Assembly: GCA_050178015.1 (NCBI GenBank)
Contig: JBFXGM010000005.1
Span: 1 to 64,000, forward strand
DNA length: 64,000 bases
DNA from: Gaoshiqia sp050178015
Lineage (GTDB): Bacteria > Bacteroidota > Bacteroidia > Bacteroidales > Prolixibacteraceae
Direction: 5' to 3'
In this document: positions 26,208-34,281 of the stretch, in pieces
Position numbering within the stretch: the stretch's first letter is position 1
Layout: each line of letters begins with the position of its first letter
The notes under the pieces: model-generated
What the model was told of the DNA's origin: nothing
Databases searched by the model: none
Seen by the model: the letters and a program-made list of their open reading frames with translations, nothing else
Program-made: the position numbers and the translations under genes

Positions 26208-27842
26208 TTAATCCCGGTTTTCCCGGTGAAACGGTAAAAACACATCAAAACGGCTGCCCTTTCCGGGTTCGCTGTGTACCGAGATGCTTCCCCGGTTGGC
26301 TTCCACCACGGCCCGCACGTAACTCAGTCCCAATCCGAATCCTTTCACGTTGTGGATGTTGCCTGTGGTTTGCCGGTAAAACCGTTCAAATATTTTTGCC
26401 TGCACCGATTTGCTCATCCCCGTTCCCTGGTCAGTCACCGAAATGATCACGCCCCGGCTGGTACTTTGGGTTTCCACCCGGATGTGCGGTTTGTCTGGTG
26501 AATATTTATTGGCGTTGTCCAGCAAGTTATAAATCATGTTGGCACAGTGGTTTTTGTCGGTGGTGATGATTGGGTTCGTTGCACTCAGGGCAGTGCTGAT
26601 TTCTCCGCCACGTTTTTCCACCTGGAGGACGATGCTTTGGATAACGTCCTCAATCAGTTTATGAACATGAACGGGCACCCAGTTAAACCCGAAGTCCTTT
26701 TTGTCGAGCCGGGCAATGGTCAGGATGTCTTCTACCTGTCGGTTCATGCGGGTGTTTTCTTTTTTGATCATATCAACGTAGAAGCCAACTTTTTCTGGCT
26801 GGCCGATTACCTTTTCGTTCAGGATTGAGTCGGCGGCCACCGAAATCGTGGCGATGGGCGTTTTAAATTCGTGCGTCATGTTGTTGATAAAGTCCGATTT
26901 CATTTCGGAGATTTTTTTCTGTTTCAGCATGAACCATACACTCAGCGTAAAAGTAAGCAGGATGATGAGCGAAAAGACCAGCGATGCCAGCAGTAGCCAC
27001 GATACCGACCGGTAAATGAAACGGCTTTGACCGGGAAAATGAATGACCAGGTAACTGTTGCGGGCAAAAATGGCATGGGGGAACAGGCGGGTTTTGTAGG
27101 GACTGGCGGCCAGCGCCAGGCTATCGGCTTGTGCGGTTGTTTCGCGGAGGGTATCGTTTTCGGCAATGGCCAGGTCAAAAGCAATCGGAATGTTTCGGTC
27201 GGCAAGGATTGTTTTTACCAGTACATGCATTTCTTCAATCGGCACATCGGTGTGGTTGAATGTGGTAATTTCGGCCATCACCTGGTTGGTGAATTGCCGC
27301 AGCTTTTCGGTTTTCAGATGAACGCGTTGCCGTATCTCCGGCTTCAGGAGGTCGAGCGAGTCGGCCAGCAGCTGCATCGAATCCAGCCTGGATAAGCTGG
27401 CATCTATAAACGTGCGGGTGTCGGTCAGCAGGGTGTCTTTTTCGGAGATGATGATGCGTTCCGTCTGCATCTTTTTCCCGTTTCCCAGGTTGAAGGTGAA
27501 CACATGCACTTGTTTGCTGCTGTCGGTTTTCACCTCAAAACGGGTGTTGGCGGGGTTCTGTCGGTCGCGGATAATTTTCACCGGATGGGGCGGGGGAGGA
27601 GGAGCTATGTTTTTTCCCTTCCAAATCAGGCTGTCTGGGCCCGGAAAGCGGCTGATGAATTCGAAGTTTTGCCGGTCTTCCAGCTTCCGGGCTGCCAGGG
27701 TAAGCGCCTCGTTCACACTGCGATCGAATAATTCATTTTTCACCCGGATGGCATTGTCGATCCAAACCACCTGGACGACGATAATGCCGATAATCGACAA
27801 TCCCATCAGGACCATAATGACTGTAAACGCGCGTTTGTTCAT
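26208..27842 (-). CDS. Membrane sensor histidine kinase
   Basis: 544 residues. TM1 is at about 8-28, a ~250-residue periplasmic sensor domain follows, then TM2 at about 280-305. The HisKA box with His324 is MTHEFKTPIA. The HATPase domain has N-box NLLDNANKYS, G1 DQGTGM and G2 GFGLGLSYV. The sensor domain has a proline run followed by HP (about 81-87). It is co-transcribed with the response regulator and divergent from the periplasmic protein gene 27988-28641, which also has a PPHPP-type segment. The pair resembles RprX of Bacteroides in layout. The stimulus is not known. Confidence 0.92.
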   Translation of the reverse strand: MNKRAFTVIMVLMGLSIIGIIVVQVVWIDNAIRVKNELFDRSVNEALTLAARKLEDRQNFEFISRFPGPDSLIWKGKNIAPPPPPHPVKIIRDRQNPANTRFEVKTDSSKQVHVFTFNLGNGKKMQTERIIISEKDTLLTDTRTFIDASLSRLDSMQLLADSLDLLKPEIRQRVHLKTEKLRQFTNQVMAEITTFNHTDVPIEEMHVLVKTILADRNIPIAFDLAIAENDTLRETTAQADSLALAASPYKTRLFPHAIFARNSYLVIHFPGQSRFIYRSVSWLLLASLVFSLIILLTFTLSVWFMLKQKKISEMKSDFINNMTHEFKTPIATISVAADSILNEKVIGQPEKVGFYVDMIKKENTRMNRQVEDILTIARLDKKDFGFNWVPVHVHKLIEDVIQSIVLQVEKRGGEISTALSATNPIITTDKNHCANMIYNLLDNANKYSPDKPHIRVETQSTSRGVIISVTDQGTGMSKSVQAKIFERFYRQTTGNIHNVKGFGLGLSYVRAVVEANRGSISVHSEPGKGSRFDVFLPFHRENRD

Positions 27843-27882
27843 GTTCCAAAAGTACGGAATTCACCGGCAGGCTGTTTTGATT

Positions 27883-27919
27883 TTAACTTTTCCTTAACGG
27901 TTTTTAAGCAGGTGTTAAC
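27883..27919. promoter_or_regulatory. Candidate response-regulator operator: four phased TTAA repeats
   Basis: TTAAC at 27883, TTAAC at 27894, TTAAG at 27904 and TTAAC at 27915 are spaced 11, 10 and 11 bp, about one helical turn. OmpR-type regulators often bind such direct repeats. The array lies between the kinase start (27842) and the -7 box (27943) of the divergent gene. Confidence 0.55.
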
Positions 27920-27942
27920 TCATTCTCAGTACACTTCGGGTA

Positions 27943-27950
27943 TATCTTTG
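27943..27950 (+). promoter_or_regulatory. -7 box of the divergent periplasmic protein gene
   Basis: TATCTTTG fits TAnnTTTG, 38 bp before the ATG at 27988. There is no -33 TTTG; the phased TTAA repeats end 23 bp upstream, which suits an activator-dependent promoter. Confidence 0.55.
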
Positions 27951-27987
27951 TTCAGGTTTTGAAATTTACCCAAAAAAGCGAATAGAT

Positions 27988-28641
27988 ATGAAGACAACTG
28001 TTAAATCGGGCTGGTGTGCCCTGGCTGCTATGTTATTCCTGCTGGCATCGGCTTTTGCCCAGACAGCCGACGGCCAGCCGGCACCGGGAAAGAAAAAACA
28101 CCTGAAAATGGTGAAAATTGAAAACGGAGTGAAAACCGAATTGGATACGGTGATTGTTGGCGACGAGGATTTTGCCTGGTTCGAGGGCGATTTTCCGCAT
28201 GATCTGGACTCCCTTATTCATTCTAAAATGAAACGGTTTGAGTTTGACTTGCAGGACGATGAAAGCGGAAATCCCCGGAAGTTCGTGTTTGTTTCGCCAG
28301 GAGGCGAGGATGAGTGGATGATGCACGAATTCGATTTTCCGGAGGTTGATTCGCTGCGCCGGATAATCCATCTGCACCACAAAAAAGCCTTGGGCGACAA
28401 GGATGTGATGATCTTTAAAGGGAGAGCCCCCATGCCGCCTCATCCGCCGCTGCCACCTATGCCGCGGGTAAAAGTAATGCGCGGTGGAAACGCGATTGAT
28501 TTGGATGCACCCGAAATCATTTCGTACAAGAAAAAAGACCTGAGCGGTGATCGGGAGAAAATCGAAATCATTCGGAAGAAACGCCCAGAAAAGGAGATCC
28601 GGGTGGAAGAAGAAATTATCCTGGAAAGCCCGGATGAGTGA
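27988..28641 (+). CDS. Periplasmic protein divergent from the two-component system
   Basis: 217 residues with a signal peptide (cleavage likely after ASAFAQ). The mature part is highly charged, with FDLQDDESGNPRKFVFVSPGG, a central proline/histidine segment (about residues 150-159, PMPPHPPLPPMP) and a Lys/Glu-rich tail. No known domain is visible. It stands alone between the divergent kinase gene and its own terminator. Its position and the operator-like array suggest that it belongs to the regulon of the two-component system, perhaps as a signal modulator; this is inference. Confidence 0.68.
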   Translation: MKTTVKSGWCALAAMLFLLASAFAQTADGQPAPGKKKHLKMVKIENGVKTELDTVIVGDEDFAWFEGDFPHDLDSLIHSKMKRFEFDLQDDESGNPRKFVFVSPGGEDEWMMHEFDFPEVDSLRRIIHLHHKKALGDKDVMIFKGRAPMPPHPPLPPMPRVKVMRGGNAIDLDAPEIISYKKKDLSGDREKIEIIRKKRPEKEIRVEEEIILESPDE

Positions 28642-28701
28642 ATCCGGCCCCGGATGAAAACAAGTAAACATTCCCTTTTGCAGAAACAGAAACAAACAAG
28701 C

Positions 28702-28736
28702 AACAAAGCCGACTGATTATTCACCGGCTTTGTTTT
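28702..28736 (+). terminator. Terminator between the periplasmic protein and mscS genes
   Basis: ACAAAGCCG (28703-28711) pairs with CGGCTTTGT (28725-28733), followed by T4. The A-rich left flank lets it also serve the minus-strand MscS gene. Confidence 0.82.
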
Positions 28737-28769
28737 TGCTCAGGGCATCCGTTGTGCACCGTTTACGAA

Positions 28770-29705
28770 TTAGTTGTTCTCTCTCGTGGTTTCTGCCTTG
28801 TTCAGGGTCATTTGCAGGGGCTTTATTTCGTCGCCCCAGTAAATGGTGTGGTGCGGGAACGGAATTTCAATGCCATGCTGATCAAAGGCTTCTTTTAAGC
28901 GTTTGCGATATTCGCGGCCCACGTTCCACTGTTCAATGGGGCGGGTTTTGATGCGGCCTTTGATGACCAGGGCGCTGTCGCCAAAACTGTCGAGCCCGAA
29001 TATTTCCATCGGCTCCAGGATTTTTGGCCCAAAGGTGGCATCATTCCGTAATTCTTCCGACACCTCCCGCATGATGTCCATCACCTGGTTTAAGTCTTCT
29101 TTGTAGGCCACGCCAATGTCGAACACCATGGCCGACCAGCCCTTGGTCATGTTCGACACCGTGTTGATTTTCCCGTTTTGGAACACGTGTACCGTTCCCG
29201 ACTGGTCGCGCAGGGTGATGGTGCGCAGTTCAATTTTCTCAACCAGTCCGCCGGTGCCGTTAATGATGGCCACGTCGCCCGTTCGGATTTGGTTTTCAAG
29301 CAAGATGAAGAAGCCTGAAATGAAGTCGCGGACCAACTCCTGTGCCCCAAAACCTACCGCCAGACCGATAATACCGGCTCCGGCCAAAATGGGCGCAATG
29401 TCGATGTTTATTTTTTTCAGGAAAATCATGATAAAAACGGCCCAGATCAGTATAGCTGTGCCTTTTCGGACGATGCCCATCAGTGTGTTCAGTCGCTTTT
29501 CAGCCTCCAGATCCGGTTCTTCCTGGTTGTAAACCGTCCGGTTGATCAGAATTTTCTTCAACTTGCGGATGAGAAAGGAACTGGTCCGCAACAAAACGAT
29601 TAACAGTACAATGAGGATAATGATGGAGGGCAATTCGCTAATGGCCCAATCCGTAAGACCACTTGCCAATTTTCCCCAAAAATCAGTTGACAATATTTTC
29701 TCCAT
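28770..29705 (-). CDS. MscS-family mechanosensitive channel
   Basis: 311 residues with three membrane segments: about 24-45, 78-100, and the pore helix IAPILAGAGIIGLAVGFGAQELVRDFISGFFILLENQ (cited across two lines of the family alignment, with the Gly/Ala pore pattern). The MscS beta domain follows (GDVAIINGTGGLVEKIELRT) and then a C-terminal alpha/beta domain. The channel releases solutes under osmotic downshock at the inner membrane. It is transcribed away from the large transporter cluster. Confidence 0.92.
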   Translation of the reverse strand: MEKILSTDFWGKLASGLTDWAISELPSIIILIVLLIVLLRTSSFLIRKLKKILINRTVYNQEEPDLEAEKRLNTLMGIVRKGTAILIWAVFIMIFLKKINIDIAPILAGAGIIGLAVGFGAQELVRDFISGFFILLENQIRTGDVAIINGTGGLVEKIELRTITLRDQSGTVHVFQNGKINTVSNMTKGWSAMVFDIGVAYKEDLNQVMDIMREVSEELRNDATFGPKILEPMEIFGLDSFGDSALVIKGRIKTRPIEQWNVGREYRKRLKEAFDQHGIEIPFPHHTIYWGDEIKPLQMTLNKAETTRENN

Positions 29706-30029
29706 AGCATTTAATTTTTATGATTGATTTGATCTGAATACGCCTCTTTTATTGGCTTCATTAAAATAGTAAACAGAATGAAACAGCCAAGTTTTTGCTC
29801 GTTTTTTTTGTTTGTTTTTACAATTTGCCGGTTGTCAGGGCGCTGAATTCACCGGATATTGTATTCGTTCGTTCTAGAATTCGGCGCGTTTTAATAAACG
29901 CTTGTCCGCATATAACGCTTGTTGGCCGATAAAATGCGCATTCATGACAAATGATGTCTAATTTTAAGGAAGCGTTTTAAACGTTTTTCATAAATAAAAG
30001 TCTATCCACTGAACCAGAATCTGACGAAC
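29706..30029. promoter_or_regulatory. Intergenic control region before the ABC/RND cluster
   Basis: No gene. Repeated AAACGCTT/AAGCGTTT words are visible: GCGTTT-TAAT-AAACGC (29886-29901), ATAACGCTTGT shortly after, and CGTTT-T-AAACG (29973-29983). They could be operator half-sites. No TAnnTTTG box is clear in the 100 bases before the GTG start at 30030. Confidence 0.4.
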
Positions 30030-30923
30030 GTGAACATTACCATTGAAGGACTGAGCAAAATTTACCCGAATGGCAATCGGGCCATTCATAATATATCACT
30101 TGAAATACAAGACGGGATGTTTGGCTTGCTGGGCCCGAACGGGGCCGGTAAATCCACCTTGATGCGCATTTTGGTGACCCTGATGAAACCCAGCTCCGGG
30201 AAAGTAACCATCGATGGGCTCGACCTGGTGAAGAACCGGAAAGAAATCCGAAAGATATTGGGCTACTTGCCACAGGACTTCCGTTTCTTCTCTAAACTGA
30301 CCACCCACGAATTTCTGGATTATGCTGCCCGGTTGGCCGGGATGAAAGATAGCAAAATACGGGCTTCGGCCGTTGACCGGATGCTGGAAGAAGTGGGGCT
30401 TTTCGAGGCCCGCGACCGGCAGGCCAACCGCCTTTCGGGAGGGATGAAACGCCGTTTGGGCATTGCACAGGCACTGATCAACAATCCCCGGCTCATTATT
30501 GTGGACGAACCTACCACCGGCCTCGATCCCGAGGAGCGTATCCGTTTCCGCAACCTGCTGTCCACCATTTCTACCAAAGATGTGATCATCATTCTTTCCA
30601 CCCACATTGTTGGTGATATATCGAGTACCTGCAAAAGCATGGCCCTGCTCAACCGCGGGGAACTGGCCTACAGCGGTTCGCCCGATGAGCTGGTAGAACA
30701 GGCCGGCGATAAGGTGTGGCTCATTAAGGCTACCGAAGCGGAGTACCTGGAGATAAATGAAAAGTATCCGGTTATCTCGACCGTGCCCACCCAGGAAGGG
30801 TGGGAAATACAGGTGGTGGCCGACTCGATTAATGGCTATTCCGGAAGCCACATCGATGCCAACCTGGAACATGCTTATGTGTATTTTATGGAGAATCAAT
30901 TAAATCAGTGGACAGCTATCTAA
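30030..30923 (+). CDS. ABC transporter ATP-binding protein (cluster gene 1)
   Basis: 297 residues from GTG 30030. A complete nucleotide-binding domain: Walker A GPNGAGKST (35-43), Q-loop in GYLPQDF, signature LSGGMKRR (135-142), Walker B LIIVDEPTTGLDP (Asp159, Glu160) and switch His192 in LSTHIVGD. The closest relative in the window is the ATPase domain at the end of 40035-44741, which shares MFGLLGPNGAGKST and ERIRFRNLL, so the two look like duplicates. It should power the permease encoded 16 bp downstream. It opens the seven-gene cluster. Confidence 0.92.
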   Translation: MNITIEGLSKIYPNGNRAIHNISLEIQDGMFGLLGPNGAGKSTLMRILVTLMKPSSGKVTIDGLDLVKNRKEIRKILGYLPQDFRFFSKLTTHEFLDYAARLAGMKDSKIRASAVDRMLEEVGLFEARDRQANRLSGGMKRRLGIAQALINNPRLIIVDEPTTGLDPEERIRFRNLLSTISTKDVIIILSTHIVGDISSTCKSMALLNRGELAYSGSPDELVEQAGDKVWLIKATEAEYLEINEKYPVISTVPTQEGWEIQVVADSINGYSGSHIDANLEHAYVYFMENQLNQWTAI

Positions 30924-30939
30924 CCTAAATTTCTGCATC

Positions 30940-33900
30940 ATGATTTCCCTTCACAATATTCGTTCAATTGCCCTGTACGAAACCAAAACCCTGTTGCGAA
31001 GCTGGTTTTTTCGCATCTTCGCCATCCTCGCCATGGTGTTCCTGGCCTTTTTTAATTTTGGTGTACTTATCGAATCCAATGGTGGGGCAGGGCAATGGGA
31101 ACTGAAAGGCTTGCCTTCGCTTATTCCGTATATCAACCTGTTGTTCTTAAACGTGGTGCAGGCTATTATTGCCATCTTTCTGGCCTCCGACTTTTTGAAG
31201 CGGGATAAAAAATTGGACACCACTGAGGTCATTTATATGCGCCCGATGACCAACGGCGAGTATGTGATTGGTAAAACGCTGGGTAACCTGGTCGTTTTTT
31301 TCGTCCTTAACCTGATTATTCTGGCCATTGCCATTATCTTCAACCTGATCACCAAAAACGTTACCGTAAACTGGATCGCATACGTTTATTATTTTGGGCT
31401 GATCAGTGTGCCCACGCTGGTTTTCATCATGGGATTGTCATTCCTGATTATGTCGCTGATTCGTAACCAGGCCGTTACATTTGTCGTTTTATTGGGGTAT
31501 GTGGCCATTACGCTGTTCTACCTTCAGGACAAGTTTTACTACTTGTTTGATTATATGGCCTTTAATATTCCACTCACCTTTTCCGATTTTGTGGGTTTTG
31601 GCAATCTCGAAACAGTACTGATCCACCGCGGCATGTATTTCTTCCTGGGCCTGGCATTTATTTTTTACACCATCATTTTGTTACGCCGGTTGCCCCATTC
31701 GGAAGGGATGCGCTATTTCGCGCTGGTGTTTGGAAGCGTTTGCCTGGTTTTTGGCATTTACCTTGGCAGCCGCCATGTGGGGTCATTTTTGAGTGAGCAA
31801 CGCTTGCGGCGGGAGCTGATCAGCCTGAGCGATCAGTACCTGGATGTGAAACAGGTACAGGTGAAAGATTACGAAATAAAAGTGGATCACCGGGGACAAC
31901 AGCTTGTTTGTGAGGTCACGCTGAACGTAACGAATGAAAATTCAGCAGCACTTGAAAAAGTTATTTTCAGCCTGAACCCCGGGCTGAAAATTACCCGCAT
32001 GCAGGTGAACGGCCAGGATCATGATTTTGAACGAAAACTGAACGTGGTAGAGCTTTCCGGCCTGAAGCTTGATGCCGGTGAACAGACCAGCATCTTTTTT
32101 TCGTATGAAGGAAAAATAATCGAATCGGCCTGCTATCTGGATATTGATGATGAAACCCGCATTGCCACCTACCGCAATTTTTTATATCAAATCGACAAGC
32201 GATACGCGTTTGTTACGCCTGATTACATCTTGTTGACCCGGGAAAGCAACTGGTACCCGGTCCCCGGGGCTGGCATGGGCGCCAAGAACAGTCAATGGCT
32301 GTCGCGCCAATTCAGCAATTATAAGTTGGAGGTAACCACAAAGCCCGGGCTGACGGCCATCTCCCAGGGGACTGTGCAGCAGGATGAAAACCGTTTTGTG
32401 TTTACCTCGTCGCACCCGCAAACGCAGGTGTCGCTCACCATTGGCGATTACGAACGCCAGCAGGCGGATATCGACGGGCTGGAATTCAATGTTTACGTGC
32501 GTAAAGGGCACGACTATTTTTCAGCTTTCTTCGAGGAAATAAAAGACACCATACCTTCGGTAGTTGCCGAAGCGTTGCAGGACTTTGAGCGGAGCGTGGA
32601 CATGTATTACCCCTTTGAGCGGTTTTCGCTGGTGGAAGTGCCGATCCAGTATTATTCGTACGACCGGGTCCTGAGTGGCGCCCGCGAGCAGATGCAGCCC
32701 GAGATGGTGTTGTTTGCCGAGAAGGGTTTGCTGGTGGGCGATGCCGATTTTTACGGACGCATGGAAGGCCGCCGTCGTTTTGGACCCGATGCCAGTCAGG
32801 AGATGACCCCCCAGGAGAAAAAGATACAGGTGTTGAAAAATTTCCTTTCTTCCTTCACCCAGGAACAGGGACGGCCTGATTTTCAGCGTTCGCAGGGACA
32901 GGTGCAAATTGAGGAAAAACCAAATCCGTATTATATCTTTCCCTTGTTTTACAACTATGCCTATTATATCCGCTCCGAGCAGTGGCCGGTTACCGACCGT
33001 GTGTTTGAAAGTTACAAAATGCAAGGCACCGGCAGCCCGCGGATGGGTTGGATGCGCGACATGCAGGGCATGTCTGAAAATGAACAGGGCAACCTGGCCT
33101 TGCTAAGCCAAAGTTTTGAGGAAATACTGAAAGACCCGAAACAGCTGCAAATTGTGGACAACGTCATTCAATTGAAAGGAAAGGCGCTCTTTTCAATCAT
33201 CAAACGGAAAGCAGGCGATGCCGAGTTTGAGGATTTCCTGTTCAACTATCTCAACGAAATAAAATTTAAAACCGCCACTATTGAAGAATTTAATGCCGCC
33301 GTGCATGAACGTTTTGGCATCGACCTGATCCCATACATGGAGAGTTGGTTTAGTAGCAAACGGTTACCTGCCTTCCTGATCGGCAATGTTAACGCGGTGA
33401 ATGTGCTGGATGGCGATCAGTTGAAGACGATGGTTAAGTTTAAAGTGAGCAATACCGAAGATGTGGAAGGGATCATCTCGGTCGATTTCAGGCTGGGTGC
33501 AGCCGGTGGCCGGTTTGGCGGCATGGGCGGCTCGGCCGAAACCATCAGCAAGCTGATTCACCTGGAAGGCAACCAGACCAAAGAAGTCAGCTTCCTGTTG
33601 AGCGGTAGCCCGCGCGGGGCCAGCATCAACACACTGACTTCGCGGAATATCCCTTCTGAAATCAGGCTTCCGCTGGAGAACCTGGAAGAAGACAAAAAGG
33701 CAATTCCTTATGAAGGAGAGAATGTCGTGGATATACCCGTGCGTATTGCCGAAGAGAATGAAATTATCGTCGATAATGAAGACCCGGGCTTTGTGGTTAC
33801 TACCAACGATGAGGGGAGCCTGCTGCGTAAGTTGCTGATTACCGAAGAAGAAACCACCAGTCGATATGCCGGTTTTTCGGGCTGGCGGCCTCCGCGCAAC

Positions 33901-34281
33901 TGGACCTTAACGACCAACTCGGCCTTTTACGGGGCCTACATCCGTTCGGCGCATTATATTAGCTCGGGCGAAGGCGACCAAAAGGCGCAATGGAACATTC
34001 TCATCAGCGAAAGAGGTTTCTACGATGTGTATGCCTATGTGTACAAGGATACCCGCCGGGGCGGGCGGCGTGGCGGAGATTCCAATGAGGGAGAATATCA
34101 CTACATTATCCATCACGACGACGGCGACGAAGATGCCACCATTGACCTGAAAACCGCCGAAGAGGGCTGGAACCACCTGGGCGCCTTTTACTTCTCGTCA
34201 GATACGGCCGTGGTGGAAATGACCAATCAGTCGCAGGCCCGCATGGTGGTGGCTGATGCTATTAAACTGATCAAACAATAA
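30940..34281 (+). CDS. ABC-2 type permease fused to an M1-peptidase-like domain (cluster gene 2)
   Basis: 1113 residues. Residues 1 to about 275 form an ABC-2 permease with about seven membrane segments. Residues about 300-810 resemble the extracytoplasmic M1 aminopeptidase domain found in Bacteroidota permease-peptidase fusions, ending FGIDLIPYMESWFSSKRLP. No HExxH zinc motif is present: the region where it should lie reads QMQPEMVLFAEKG. The domain is therefore probably non-catalytic and may act in binding or scaffolding. From about 970 a golvesin-like beta domain follows (GWNHLGAFYFSSDTA, VVADAIKL). The C-terminal parts should be periplasmic. Its stop overlaps the next start by one base. 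Confidence 0.85.
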   Translation: MISLHNIRSIALYETKTLLRSWFFRIFAILAMVFLAFFNFGVLIESNGGAGQWELKGLPSLIPYINLLFLNVVQAIIAIFLASDFLKRDKKLDTTEVIYMRPMTNGEYVIGKTLGNLVVFFVLNLIILAIAIIFNLITKNVTVNWIAYVYYFGLISVPTLVFIMGLSFLIMSLIRNQAVTFVVLLGYVAITLFYLQDKFYYLFDYMAFNIPLTFSDFVGFGNLETVLIHRGMYFFLGLAFIFYTIILLRRLPHSEGMRYFALVFGSVCLVFGIYLGSRHVGSFLSEQRLRRELISLSDQYLDVKQVQVKDYEIKVDHRGQQLVCEVTLNVTNENSAALEKVIFSLNPGLKITRMQVNGQDHDFERKLNVVELSGLKLDAGEQTSIFFSYEGKIIESACYLDIDDETRIATYRNFLYQIDKRYAFVTPDYILLTRESNWYPVPGAGMGAKNSQWLSRQFSNYKLEVTTKPGLTAISQGTVQQDENRFVFTSSHPQTQVSLTIGDYERQQADIDGLEFNVYVRKGHDYFSAFFEEIKDTIPSVVAEALQDFERSVDMYYPFERFSLVEVPIQYYSYDRVLSGAREQMQPEMVLFAEKGLLVGDADFYGRMEGRRRFGPDASQEMTPQEKKIQVLKNFLSSFTQEQGRPDFQRSQGQVQIEEKPNPYYIFPLFYNYAYYIRSEQWPVTDRVFESYKMQGTGSPRMGWMRDMQGMSENEQGNLALLSQSFEEILKDPKQLQIVDNVIQLKGKALFSIIKRKAGDAEFEDFLFNYLNEIKFKTATIEEFNAAVHERFGIDLIPYMESWFSSKRLPAFLIGNVNAVNVLDGDQLKTMVKFKVSNTEDVEGIISVDFRLGAAGGRFGGMGGSAETISKLIHLEGNQTKEVSFLLSGSPRGASINTLTSRNIPSEIRLPLENLEEDKKAIPYEGENVVDIPVRIAEENEIIVDNEDPGFVVTTNDEGSLLRKLLITEEETTSRYAGFSGWRPPRNWTLTTNSAFYGAYIRSAHYISSGEGDQKAQWNILISERGFYDVYAYVYKDTRRGGRRGGDSNEGEYHYIIHHDDGDEDATIDLKTAEEGWNHLGAFYFSSDTAVVEMTNQSQARMVVADAIKLIKQ

